A DNA stretch of 64,000 nt from Litomosoides sigmodontis. Lineage: Eukaryota > Nematoda > Chromadorea > Rhabditida > Onchocercidae. A program made the translations under genes and the position numbers. The notes beneath the pieces were generated by a model. That model saw nothing but the letters and a program-made list of their open reading frames with translations, was not told the DNA's origin and ran no database searches. Positions 41,836 through 56,200 of this stretch are shown here, piece after piece; position 1 is the stretch's first letter, and every line of letters starts with the position of its first letter. The stretch is from assembly GCA_963070105.1 (NCBI GenBank), contig OY718806.1:517001-581000 (forward strand), read 5' to 3'.

Positions 41836-43547
41836 CTAAGTGGGAGAAATGGAATCCTTAAGCTTTTCCGAATGTACTTCAACATTAAGTGCTTTCGAAT
41901 AATGATATGCAGAACTGGCAAAGTTGTATGACATCCGGCTTCCTCCAATTGATCGAGATATGAGAAGCACCAGTACCAAAAGGAATAACTAAATTGGATT
42001 TAATAATATTAGTATTGTAAAAAAAAATAACAAGTTCAGAAAATTTTTGCAATAATCTTACTTAACCTTTTCTAACAATGTGCATAGAACAATAAAAAAC
42101 AAAAAACGCAAAAAAAACGCCTCAGGAACAGGTAAGAGATGACTGGGATTTTTCAAGAAATTAAATGAAAACCTCACACCTCAATGCATACGAAGATTAT
42201 AACAATGTAAGCCGCAATCTTAATTTCTTCAAAGATCCAATTAGTATAAACTTCACTGCAACCCTAAAAAGATGGAAAATTATTTTTTACTAAAGAAATC
42301 TGGAGAATTTTGAGAATTATACAATTTAAAAGAGTCGAACGATCCTTGAATTGCAATGATACTACTGCCTTCTCGACATACAAAAAACTAAAAAATAATA
42401 CTTGTTGGAACCACAAATCCCAATTTTCCTTGTCTTTGCCACAATCTTTCATCGAAGAATTGGGATTGAAATAAATTTTATTGCAACAACTATCGGGAAC
42501 ATAAGAATTATTTGACCACTTTTGATCATCAAACCAATCTGCAGGACCATTTACACCGCAACAGAGGAACTGAAAGACTTGGGAATAATTACAAGGCAGA
42601 AATCTTTGAATTCAAACCTAAGAATCAAATTTAACTTACCAATTCTTGTAATTTATCCCATGTCAACTGACTATTCGTGAACACTTCCCGATGATACTTC
42701 ATGGTTTGCTCCATATCACTGTGCACATACCGATATATATCTGATTTGTAATTCAGTGCGAGAATACTCACAATGAATTGAACAGCTAACAGAAAAAAGA
42801 CGAAAAATATGTACTGAAAAGTATTATATAAATCAGTGTGACCGGAGCCTTCATCATACTGCTGAGTCTATTTATAGTTGAACACCATTACAATGAATAA
42901 AGATTTCGTTACAATCCTACCTTTTTGAGTTTTCGTGCTCTACATTTTAAGAGCAATAAAATGACAAAAAGACATTCTTATATCATGAACCTTATCATTC
43001 CAAACAACTCACGGCAAATAAAAGTAATCGCGATTCAATCCATACTCCCAAACAACCAATAAATGTTATGATTATTACTGTAAGTCCAGCCGCAATACAT
43101 AATCCTACCGCAGAAAGAGTGCCATAACATGATGGAATAAGGTCGACGTAAGCCTGCTTCGTTACATAAGACCACAAGCCGATTAGTAAGGAACCCAAAC
43201 CAAGAAGCTAAAATACATTTAAAATATAACAATGATTACACTTCTTAAACAATTGGTACAACATGTCTCCAACATAGAGATGACTGAAGGCCTCGAAGAT
43301 CGCAGAAGGTATTTTAGCAAAGGGTTGCCATTATTTTGTTTAGCCTAATCGATGGTTAAGTTGCACTCATCAGTACCGCTAATCATAATATTTAGTCAAT
43401 AACAATTACATCAACTGAGGTTCCAGTTATTTACAAAATGTGAAATGTTAAATGTATGGGACCATGAAAAACACTTACCCAAAAGATTGTGTTGAAAGCG
43501 AAAAATGCCCATTTCTGGGCACTACGACTAAGCAAATAAAATGCCAT
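41836..43547 (-). CDS. tetraspanin
   Basis: Six minus-strand exons, all in phase 0: 43547-43479, 43207-43013, 42813-42640, 42569-42402, 42263-42180, 41988-41836 (280 aa, TAG stop). Four membrane segments are visible: TM1 from WAFFAFNTIFWLLGLG, TM2 from VGLCIAAGLTVIIITFIGCL, TM3 from LLLFAYIFFVFFLLAVQFIV, and TM4 from IAAYIVIIFVCIELFLLVLV. The large extracellular loop (about residues 109-218) carries the family CCG motif at 149-151, then SCC, KDCG and GCSE, giving six cysteines for three disulfides. Tetraspanins organise membrane microdomains and partner proteins. The 37-residue cytoplasmic tail is longer than usual (SYNFASSAYHYSKALN) and may hold a Tyr sorting motif. The exon also has open frame upstream of the ATG to its acceptor at 43565, so an additional 5' exon is possible; the chosen Met gives a normal short N-terminus. 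Confidence 0.87.
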
Positions 43548-43564
43548 GTACCCGTTTAAAAAGC

Positions 43565-44863
43565 CTGCAATAAAAAACCAAAGGACATCTTCTTAGTTCA
43601 AAATTTTGACCCATCATTGCATACACCTAGTTACTATACTATCTGGAAATATAACAGAACACCTAAAATGCACGACTTAGGTCTTCGAATATAAGACAGC
43701 GTGTCTATCACTTACACTCAGAAAAGGAACAATCGCGCAGGAGAATATTAAACTTAAGAGCAAATGTACCGGATAAAGATAACTGAAGCTGCAGCAAGTG
43801 CAAAGCCACAAATCACCGGATAACCATAATTCGGGACCATCAGATTCAGCTGCCTCAAGGACTGCGTGAAATGTTGACTATTTGGATAAGGGACTGTACA
43901 GACGAGCTTGTCAGTTTGGTGATGTGGAAGGATTTACGTAAATCTTAATTTTCCATTTCGTGTTTATCATAGTTGTCATGTCATATTCAGTAACATGCGA
44001 TTTACTTTGTTTTTCAAGTCACACTCTTTGAGGGTTCAGAATGGAATATTTACTCTCATTGCAGTATTTCGCGCACCCATGACGGTTTCATCTAAAAGTG
44101 CACTGATTACAGCTGTTTATGAGAATTTGTGCATTTGTTGATTTTTTCATTTGAAATACATATGAGCATTTGTTGCTGCGGGATTTCCACTTACCATTTA
44201 TGGTAAAAAAACCTCAGCATACCTCAGCGTATTGCGCTGAATCATTTAACTGTTAGTATATTGACCGGACATTCAAACAAATCTCCCCAAAAAAGTACCG
44301 TTGGTTTAGCAAAAAAGTACCGTTGGTTTAGCGATACTGTCAGAAAATGTTTAGAATTCTGGATTTAATTTTTATTCCAAATTTGAATTTCTAATCCCGA
44401 AATTTTTTTGGTTGTGTTGTTATTATGCATAGGGTGTAAAGTTATGTTTAAATTGATTACTCGATTTTGTTAAATTGTCATTCTTCATCATTGGTTGATT
44501 GAGGATGATGGTGGGTAAGTGATTACAGCGACGAATTTTCGAGGATCCGTGGCAGTTGCATAGGCGGAAAGCGTTGTAGAACTGAAGTGGACCGTAGAAT
44601 ATTTAATTATCTGTATGGCACAGTGAGGCTGGTGTTTCTTTTTCCCAATAGAAGGGAAGGGAGGTTCTTGCGGTTGGCGAGAATTTCCAATTTTTCTTGA
44701 ATAGAATTTCTTCTAGATAAGGCTGTCATTAGAATGAGATTTGGTTGCGGAAGTGATGCTTTTTCAAGATTGAAATAACTTAATTGAGTGAATCAGCCAT
44801 AACATCTACTTTCCCGCCAACCAAAACTAGCTAGTATTTCTTTTCAGACTTTAGGCTGTGTTA
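43565..44863. promoter_or_regulatory. divergent upstream region between the tetraspanin (-) and Rho (+) genes
   Basis: About 1.3 kb. It contains a perfect 22-bp direct repeat at 44289-44332. An acceptor-like TTTCTTTTCAG ends at 44847, 16 nt before the Rho start codon, and is a likely spliced-leader site. No gene was supported inside. Confidence 0.4.
44289..44332. repeat. perfect 22-bp tandem direct repeat
   Basis: The 22-bp unit begins AAAAAAGTACCG and ends TTGGTTTAGC, and is repeated twice without a gap, about 530 bp upstream of the first Rho gene. Confidence 0.85.
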
Positions 44864-46470
<1,607 letters not shown>

Positions 46471-49400
46471 ACTCACTCCAATTTCCACAATCGGTCTTGG
46501 TTCTGTAAAAGACGTGAAAGCTAAGTGGAATCGGAAAATACACTTTGTTGTTTTTGATGCGGAGGGAGATGAGGTAAGAGGAAGGGATCATCTGACTTTT
46601 TCGCAGTCAGATATTGATTGTTAAAATATTCAATGGCAGTCACTGTTCGGCGGTTCTGCGTTGTCAATAATGAATCTCTTACCATTGATCAAGAGAAGCT
46701 CTATACTTAATGATGACCGAAATGTCAAGCCTCCAAGAAAGAATGAAATATCGTTTGTTCTACATTTCGCAGTATTTGTTACACTTCTCAAAATTAAAAA
46801 AAAAAAAACCATTCCAACAGTGAGCCTCACTTTGACTTAAATGAACGTATAATATGCGTAGTATTTACTAATTTTCCTTTGACGTTGCTATTTAAAATTT
46901 ATTCACTCTTCTCTGACTTTGACATTTTGATGTATGTTTAGCATGGTCCTTATCAATACATCTATTGTTATTGTCTCATTATCATTGTTGTTGCATAACT
47001 AAGTTTCTCTTCTGTTCTTTTTTTTGAAATCATGGAAACATCCTTCCCATGTTGTTAAGTTGGAAAGTCATTTATTGTTATTTATAGAGAATGTATAATA
47101 AATAAGTCCTTTCGAATTTATGTGTGCATCTTTCCTTCAAACAGCCAGTTTTCAACTAAACATTTAATTAAGAAGTTTTGAATGTGTCTTAATTAGCGCA
47201 AGCAGGTATTTTGTATACCTGACTGATTCAGTCTGCAGAACTGTGTAACTTGGAATGTATCTTGTGAAGAATGAGTGCGATAAGACTGTAGAGAATGGAG
47301 GAGCAGGTAAGCAGGTGAGGAAGTTGTGTTTTCTACAAGTTACTTTGTAGGATTACATAATGCTGGAGAAATTTATGGGTCCTGAAGAAATGCTCAGATG
47401 ATGATGATGAGTTACTCACAGCTGGTATAAAAGACTGAAGACGATGATTGGATTTCCGGGAAGGTAGTGGAGCAGCTGTAGAAATTTTTTAAAATGTTTA
47501 AATGGGATGCTTTCCTCAACGCAGTGTAGAACTGTTTCTGTGCTGGTCATTTGTTTCTTTTTTTCCCTTCTCTGCTTGAAGCGGACATCCATTGCCCTTC
47601 ATCTCAGTGCTTTCTTTTTTTACCGGGCATCAAAACTGGATTTCTCTTGCCAGAGAAGAGAATAATTAAAACTTTTTGGTTTCTAATTTAAATCACACCA
47701 TATAATCATTACTTAACCAAATAGTTCTAACGCAACACATGCTCAAAATAGCTTCCATTGGAATAGAAAGAAACGAATAATCTACGGTCTCATTTATTTT
47801 ACTAGGACTATCCAGACCGTTAGGTTATGAACAGCTTTCCGGTCGCTATTGCATGATCGCTCTTGTCGAAGATATACGACGTTGTCAACACAATGAGATA
47901 CATCACATCGACGGTTCAACAGCGTTGATAGCGCAACGAAGTAGTTTATTCGTTTATTTGTTGACCATAATAAAGCGGTGCAGTAATATGCCTTAATTGT
48001 TTCACTGACATAAGGCTTAATCAGTTTTTAATCTTTAAAGGAGTTGATTTCGTACACCAATATTTCGTTGTTTTAAATTTAGATGACAGTAATGATACTT
48101 ACTAAGAGTCCTGAATGTTAACATGCATAGTTCAACTTAACGAAAACTGTGCGATTGAAAACGTAAGAATCAGACTTCACTGATTAATAGTTCATCATAC
48201 CTGCACAAAATTCTGACTAAATGGATAAAGTTTTTGCAAGAAATCAAAGTATTCGATTAAAAAAGCAACAAAAAAAATCCTGACATTTGCAGGGAAGTCG
48301 CAATGATCAAAGACAAAAATTTTTCAGTCAATAAGGGATTAGCAATTTCTGCATGCATAAGGCAGAGCAAACAATGCAAACCAAGTCACGGATCTTTTTT
48401 AGCCAAAAAGAAGCAAAGATGGGTAGTTCGAAAACTTGAGCTTCTGAATCCTTCACTGAAATAATATCTGTCATTATAATAATGCAATAAAAAAGAAGGA
48501 AAGGAAGGAATTAGAACAATGCCATTTGACTGTTGCAAAAACAATAGGGGAAAAAAGAGGAAAGTGCAAGAGCATTGATAAATTAGTCGTTAGAGGAATG
48601 TGATGGGCAATTTATTCCGGCACATATTGATGAATTTTTTCGTCATTTTATTTTCATTAATAAGTTTTTTAAGGTTTTTAGTGCATTGTTATTATTGTTG
48701 TGGCTAAGTGAATTCATGTTTTATTGATAAATGATTTGTTTGTTATCTAAGCATAAAGTATAAAAACGGATGAAATTTGACTGCCGACTAAGGAAGAGAT
48801 GAACTGGATTGAGAATGAAAACTTAGAAAATGGAAGATGGAATGACGGAGAGAAAGAGAGAGAATTTCTCCCTCTCTCTCCGTCTTAGAAAATCTACGAA
48901 ATCTACTACTCTAACAATCTACTACTAAAAAATATCCCTTAATTCACCATTCTCTTCTTTGCCAATTACTAACCACCTTTGTTTTGCATTTTCAACCATT
49001 TTTCTTTGATTTGATTTTATTTAGCAGAAAATTTGTTTCCAAAATTCTTGCATAGAAACAGAAATGGTTGGCGGCAGCTAACTAACTGTTGATCTCGTCA
49101 ACATGTGCTCTCAGCTCTTCCTGCCTCTTTTGCACTCACAACTATGCATTAAAATTCTTTATGCTTCTAATGAAATTTGGGAAAATTTTCATCCAGCTAA
49201 CTCGTACTTTCTTCCCTTATTAATGTCTCGCCCTTCATCATCTCATTTCACTGCAATTTATTTCATTTCATATTTTCTCCCTTTCTGATTTCCTCCTGCT
49301 AGAAGAAGGCTGCAATCGAAATGAGCCACGAAATTGTGGTACACTTCACATCTCCTATGCTTACTTCTCGTTCCGCCCTCCGTGTAAGTTTCAAACTTAC

Positions 49401-51002
49401 ACAATTATCGATCGCTTATCATTGATCGCATCTTATCAAACCAACAATCAAAAAGTGATTCGTGATCACTGTCCTACGCTCTCCTACTCTTTTTTTCTTG
49501 TTTGTTTAAGTCGTAGGGATGGTCACCAATGAAAGATATTGATGGACATCAGGACAGGGTAAGAAAGAATGCTGGTGGAGAACCTCGAGAGCAACCAAAT
49601 TCCCCTCTCTTGTTAACCTCAACAGTATTTTGCAAATTTCCACTCAACGGATCTTCCTCTCACACCATCTACAGCAAGTGCCTCAATCCCACAAGCCTAG
49701 TTAGAGAGTGGAAGAGGCTCCACTTGCGTTCCATCCTGATCATATCAATGACTGGTATGATGTTAGTTAACTAGCAAGATTGCATTGTTGTTCATTCATT
49801 GAAAAGTACGTCTAAACTAATTCAAACCATTGTAAGACAGTTTTTGAAATAAATATCTGACGTGGTCCTCGTTTTCCTCTCACCAAGAAGACGTCTCGTC
49901 ATTAATTCTCTTCCCAATGTTCTCGTCAACTATTTCCTCTTCCCAACGATCTTCGAAACTTGGTCGTTCTAACATTTTCTTTTTTTCCTCCTGCTTTTTA
50001 TTTTATATCCCTTACCTTGCAGCTATGGAAGCGTTACAGTCTGAAATTTCCCATCTGAAATTCCTTGATACCCTACGAAATCCTTTCGTTGCTGCAAGGC
50101 ATCATGCAATCTCAATTACCGTCTTTTTCTCTTCCTTTCAACAAATTCTGTCATCGTCGTCCTTGGTTTGAATTTTCGATTAATATACGTTATCTATTCA
50201 GTTAATCTCCCTTAATTTTGCAATTTCATGATGCTTAGTTTGAGAAGAGTTGGAAGCTTATTATCATTTATGGCTAGTTGGTAAAGGAGGGAAGGAGGGA
50301 GTGGAAGATTAAAAGATTAGGTGAGCCAGGGAGAAGAAGAGAAAGAGAAGTGGGAAATGAAGGAGATGATGAAGAATTCAACAGAAAGGTATTTATACAA
50401 ATCTAATCTGAAACTAATTTTCCCATTTCGTTGTCTAACGCACTTCATAATCTGATAATCTTCGGTAATTTTGCCAAATTTCCATTTTCATTGCCTTCAT
50501 CTAGACTTCATTGATTTTGCTACTCTCCAAGCTCTTATATTCTGCCATTTTATTTCGCCTCCACAATGACATTCATAAATTCATCTGAAACTTTTCTTTA
50601 GATATTATCAATTAATGAAGGAACAAACGAAATATTAGCATTTAAGCATTTAAACAAATGCAATATTAGCATCAATCTCTCAATATCTGTAAATGCTCGA
50701 TTAATTGCTTTCTAATTTTTATTTAAATAACTTTACACACTCACATTTTATTGTAATACAAATATATGCATCAGAATTTCGAGAATGAATGGCGAGAATT
50801 TTAGTCGTTGGAAATTTCAATTAAAGTTTTGACTTATAGCTTGTTTTACTAATTCCCAAATATCGATTGTTTGCAGTAATTCTTAGTGTGTGTTGTACAG
50901 AAATTCAAGAATCTGCTACTTTACAGGAACATCGAACTGAAGTTACAACACAAACAATTTTGTGAAAGAGAAAAAATCATCGACATTTAGGATAGGATCG
51001 GT
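46471..51002. other. 4.5-kb spacer between the two Rho genes
   Basis: It holds the 3' UTR of the first Rho gene to about 47.1 kb, then AT-rich DNA with no supported gene. A hairpin-forming inverted repeat lies at 48844-48884. Frames at 49529-49774 and 49917-50171 have no family similarity. A TTACAG acceptor ending at 50926 probably defines the 5' UTR of the second Rho gene. Confidence 0.45.
48844..48884. repeat. inverted repeat (GA/TC-rich hairpin)
   Basis: Left arm GACGGAGAGA... and right arm ...TCTCTCCGTC pair perfectly over the outer 10 bp and nearly so over about 19 bp, with a 1-2 base centre. The RNA or a single strand could fold into a long stem. No coding region was found around it. 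Confidence 0.7.
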
Positions 51003-53297
51003 ATGACGGCGATCCGAAAGAAATTGGTTATTGTCGGCGATGGAGCATGCGGTCATTGCAGTTTACTATTTATCCATTTTGTGAAAGTTAAAAAATTAGA
51101 GAAGTTATAACTTTTATACGAAAGCGAAATACATAATTTGTACTAAAGAATTTTCATTTAATTAAATCAGTACAACTTTGAAAGAAAGAAGAAACTGCCA
51201 AGTTTTCTCTCCCCACCCACACCGCTGATAGACTTTGCCTGAACTACAGCGTCATACAATTAATAGCACCGGCCTTATTTAGACTAAAATATCCTGAATT
51301 GCGTGAGATCACTGCTTACATAAAAAAATAAGCAATGGCATGGCAGCTACAGAAAGATTTTTGGTATAACTCTATTGGTTCAATTAAAATTATTTTGTTA
51401 AAAAAAAAAGAATGCTATGTTATTTTCTCAATATAAAAAATATGTAAGCATTTGTTAAGGTTATACTCTCAATAATTGAATCAATCTAATCTTTCAGTTT
51501 TCATCACCTTTCACTGTCTGTTAAAGCAAAGGCTGACTTATATCTTCGTAACTGCTCGATTTTAAACCCACAATTCCGGGTTAAATGAACTGTTGCTTTA
51601 TTATAATATTTATTTATATTATCTCTCTGAACACTGTAAGCTTATGAATGGGCAGTACAACGAATAATTTCTGTCTATCACAATTCTCCTATCAGTTAAT
51701 GAGCGCACGATTCACACTTTTATTTAAATTCAACTTGAATTAAAATAGTTGAAGATCATGCTGATACATTCAAACAAGGAAAGAAAAGAACTCAATTTTT
51801 TGTATCTTTTTTTCCAAATTTTGCAGAAATTTAGCTGAAAATTATCCTTTTTTTAATTTGCTTCTCCCGCGGTTCATTTCATCTAGTTCATGCTGTCGTT
51901 GTCAAAAAACAGAAATGTGTTTCATATAACGTAATAGATGCGTGGAGGACGTGGCGTAAATATTTTGGAGGAGAACACTGCGAAATACAACCTACAAGAT
52001 TAGGATTTTGCATGAACCATCAAATTTTCACAATTATTTTTATGTTCATTAAAATTTTGAACTTCAAAAAATTATATTTTTCGAAAGTAATAAGAAATGG
52101 GCAATTTCAGGGAAAACTTGCTTACTAATTGTATTCAGTAAGGATCAATTTCCGGATGTTTATGTACCGACAGTGTTTGAAAACTATGTTGCTGATATTG
52201 AAGTTGATGGCAAACAAGCAAGTTTTGTATTAAAAATTATAAATGATACCCATTTTTCATACCTCTGATTTGAAATTTGAATCATTATATTAATTAATTT
52301 TGAGTCAAAAGTCCAGGTAGAATTGGCTCTATGGGACACAGCTGGTCAAGAAGATTACGATCGATTGAGACCATTAAGTTATCCGGATACCGATGTGATA
52401 TTAATGTGCTTTAGCATTGATTCACCAGATTCACTGGAGAATATTCCGGAAAAATGGACTCCTGAGGTTTTAATTTGTTAATCAATTCTCACAGTATAAT
52501 TTCTAAAGTTATGGCAAAAGCAGCATAGGTTTGGATAATGCAAAAGTTTAAGGTTAGAATATGAGCCAAAATTGTTCGCTAACCTTTTAATCCTCTGATC
52601 TTTAGCAACACCTGTTAATTCGTAGGTTATTCACTCAATAAATCGCCTCTTGAGCTAATCCACTTAATTTATCCACTTAATTGGCTTATTCATATATGTT
52701 GCTGATAATTCTATTTCCACAAATTTTGCACCAGTAAGTAGTAATTAAACTAAAATTTGTGATCATGTGTTACTATCAACGGAGCTTGAAAAGGGATTGC
52801 AGGTCCGACACTTTTGTCCCAATGTTCCAATAATACTAGTAGGTAACAAGAAGGATTTACGCAGCGATACACAAACCGTTCGTGAATTACAAAAGATGAA
52901 ACAGGAACCGGTGAAATATGAACAAGGAAAAGCAATGGCTGACCAGATCGGTGCAACCTCTTACATTGAGTGTTCTGCGAAAACCAAAGATGTACCACTT
53001 CTTCCTTTCCATTTGCTTTTTTTACGAACTCAAAACGTTAACGAAAATTACTATTACCATTGTTGAAAATCTAATCCTTGTGATATTAGTGTTAGTGAAG
53101 GCTTAGTATTAGGGCATATTATATCAAATATATGCTAGATTGAATTTGAAATTGCATCTAACGTTAGAAATTTGATGTTCAAAATACGAAATTTTTAATT
53201 GAATACGTTTAAGGGTGTACGTGAAGTGTTCGAGATGGCTACACGTGCTGCTTTAGCAGCAAAAAAGAAGAAAAAACACAGATGTGTTATGCTGTGA
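51003..53297 (+). CDS. second Rho-family small GTPase, tandem paralogue of RHO-1
   Basis: Five exons: 51003-51051, 52111-52217, 52317-52466, 52803-52991, 53214-53297 (192 aa, TGA stop). Intron positions and phases match those of the first Rho gene exactly. Residues 1 to about 122 are the same as its partner apart from Ala2 to Thr, including the P-loop, switch I, switch II and GNKKD, although many codons differ silently. The C-terminal half has diverged: [55 protein letters not shown] and CAAX CVML. It should be a working, geranylgeranylated GTPase, with differences concentrated in the insert-helix and hypervariable tail that guide effector choice and membrane targeting (family knowledge). Intron 2 starts with GC (CAA|GCAAGT) and intron 1 with the weak GTCATT. 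A poly(A) signal AATAAA lies at 53750-53755. Confidence 0.9.
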
Positions 53298-56200
53298 AAT
53301 ATAAATTCGCTTAACACATATTTATCATGTAATACTCACTTGCATTTGTAATTAATTTTACTTCAAATTTAATTAATAGACTTCATTCGAACTTGGAACA
53401 ACAGTCACTTTTTTCTTTTCCTCTCCTTTTTTGAGACCAAAAATGATACAATTAAATGTTCTACAATTAAGGAAGAAGGAAAAAAAGCATATAACAGGAA
53501 AAATTAGAGTCTAAAAAGATACTCAATATTCATGGCCGGGTACGTTGTTGGATTTCAATGACTGGCTTAGGTAGATATTCAACCATCTAATTTAATCCAT
53601 AACGTAACCTCTATTTATAAGAAATATTGATTGTGTAAAATAATACGCTTATGTGCAACTTGATAGAATTAATTGTGTGCTAGAATATTTTCGAAAGTTT
53701 TCAAAATATTTTGCTTATTTTGTGTTGTTTTTGTAATTTTTCGAAATTGAATAAACGCATTTCACAGGTTTTTTGCATGTTTGTTAGATCAACTATTAAA
53801 TTATTACCACATCATTAATCCCTTATAAAATTCCTCAGGAAGCTTTTCAGTTATCATAAATCTCATCCGAATTGCAAATTCGATTACAACGATGGCTAAA
53901 TAACTGCTGCTCTTACGTAATACACGTTGTATGTTGCAATAATGTTGTCGTACACTAGCAAATATTAGCAAAAGCTTAGCCACGATGATTCTTAATTGCT
54001 GAATTGTTTTATCCGAAGGAACAATTTTAATTAAATTGCAAGTTTATTCCATAAAAATTTTAGCAAAAATGTTTACTAATTACGGATTTTAGTGATGAAG
54101 ACTTAAGAATGAGATTAATTCATCTGCGCCGTTCATTCACCTTTTTTTCTTTGTATTTGCAAACATTTCCATTCATTTTTTCTTTTCTTACCCTTTAAGC
54201 GATTGCTGTTCACCGTTAGACTAAACAGTTTTTTTAAAACGAATTATTAAAATGCTGAAAAAACAACATCATATTGCTTGGGATGAATTATTGAAATATT
54301 CGTTGAGATTTCGGACAACACGTACATTTATATGACTTTGAGAAGAATTATGAACGTGCTTTTCATTTTTTGTTTTCTTTCCACTTCAGTTCAGTAATTT
54401 TAAAAAATCAAAAATTAAGTTCAAAAAGAGGAAAACAGATTGATTGAGAAATTCTAGAAATTTCACAATGGGGAAGTTGCGCAATAATTGTTTTGATGTT
54501 TCCATTAGCATAAGCTGGAAGCTGAGAGTGAAATGCACACTATTACTGTTAAATGCTTCTGGAATACGTCATACTTAAAATTTGATTATGTTTCGGATTT
54601 TGTAAACTGATTCTATCTGCCATATATCAGTTTATCATTGTTCCTCGTAGGCCTTTGTTGATTTTAAACTTGTTGCATATTAAAAGGCTGTTAGGAGAGA
54701 TTACCCGAGAACAGCTTCTCGCAAGAACTGTTAGTAACACTGTGAATTAATTCATTCTTCTTTCGTCCGCTAAGTGTTTAAGGATGTGAGATATTTGAAA
54801 TTTGAGTAATCGTTTTTGCTGTCGAAAAGCTAGAGTATTGCTACTGATCTGAATTTTCCCAAATTAGAATTGCTTAAAACACATTCATAAGGCACATTTT
54901 AAAGCAATAATAGTCTGGTGGTGCCCATATACACAAGATCTCTCATAGTTGACGAAAAGTAATTAATCAAAAATTCAATGGACCAACTGAAAATTTATTT
55001 CCCTACTATATGAAAGGAAGATTGGAAAATTAATAATAAGGTAATATCATAAGAAGTGGGGAACTTCTAGGAGAATGCGCAATTCACGCATAAAGCCGTA
55101 CTGTTTGCGCCAGGAAAATAATTTATTACCTTATTTGTTGAACTACACGTATTGTTGATGTCACGTATTTTTCTGTCCATCATTGCTTGAAATCTCTTCT
55201 CTTCTGTTCCATTTAATTTCAGATATGGCCAATTTTGTTTAAGCTATTTATCTTCAGGCAAAATATCACTGATCGTTTTTTTTTAGTGGAGAGTGTTCAT
55301 AGTAGGGACAGAGATAAAAGCCTCGTAAAAATTACATTTGTGGATTTTCGGAAAGACAAATATTCGATAACTAAATTTAAAACTCTAAATTACTCGTTTT
55401 TTTTGTAAATTTGTATAATAACATAAAGATAAGACTACTTTGCTGAAATATTGTATTCAATTTTTACCAAATTTCTTGTTATATTGCTTTGCCATCCCTC
55501 AATACTCTTAATTTTGTTTAGAATCATTTTGTTTTTGACTATTTCTAAGCTATTTTTTTTAAATAGCATTGAATTCAGGAAGAGGAAGAGAAAAAATAAT
55601 CTCTCTCTGATTAATTTCATTCACAATTCAATTTAACTATTTCAGATAATTGCAGAGAAAACTAAAAAAACTCATTGTTGTGCTCATTATTTTATAATTA
55701 ACCGTATTGATTAAAATTTTAGTGTTTTAAATAACGTACGTGTACGAAAAGCAATGAATGAACTAAATTTGATGGAGAAATAAGTGCTGAAAAACAAATG
55801 AAAATATATTTAATTAAATTTTTTAAAACCATACGATGTGATTTATATAGGTATGTACCTTATCATTACTATTCCATTCATTATCACAGTCCTCAGCATC
55901 CTCAATTATTGCTTCAGCTTTTTTCTCCTTTCGCCATTTCCCGCATCATCAAATCGCCATTCCCCACCTTTTCCCATTTCCCGCATCTTCAAAGACTCTG
56001 TTCATTTTTGGCATTAACTAATTTTTGGCAAAAATTTCGTAATTCGATGTTCCAGGATAATAGTTTGGACCTTTATGCCATCATAAATAAATGCAATTTT
56101 CTTTGCTATTGATTTCGAAGTTTCTACGAGCGTTGACTGGCAACAATGATTTTCCTTCCTTTAAAGGATGTCATTTAGCAATATTGAAAATAAAATAATG

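Noticed and set aside
43754..43840. 28-codon minus-strand frame with a hydrophobic stretch (GFALAAASVIFIRYI) above the tetraspanin
   Set aside because: Considered as a 5' exon of the tetraspanin, but its only donor (GTACAT, phase 2) would join the next exon out of frame. As a stand-alone micropeptide it has no support.
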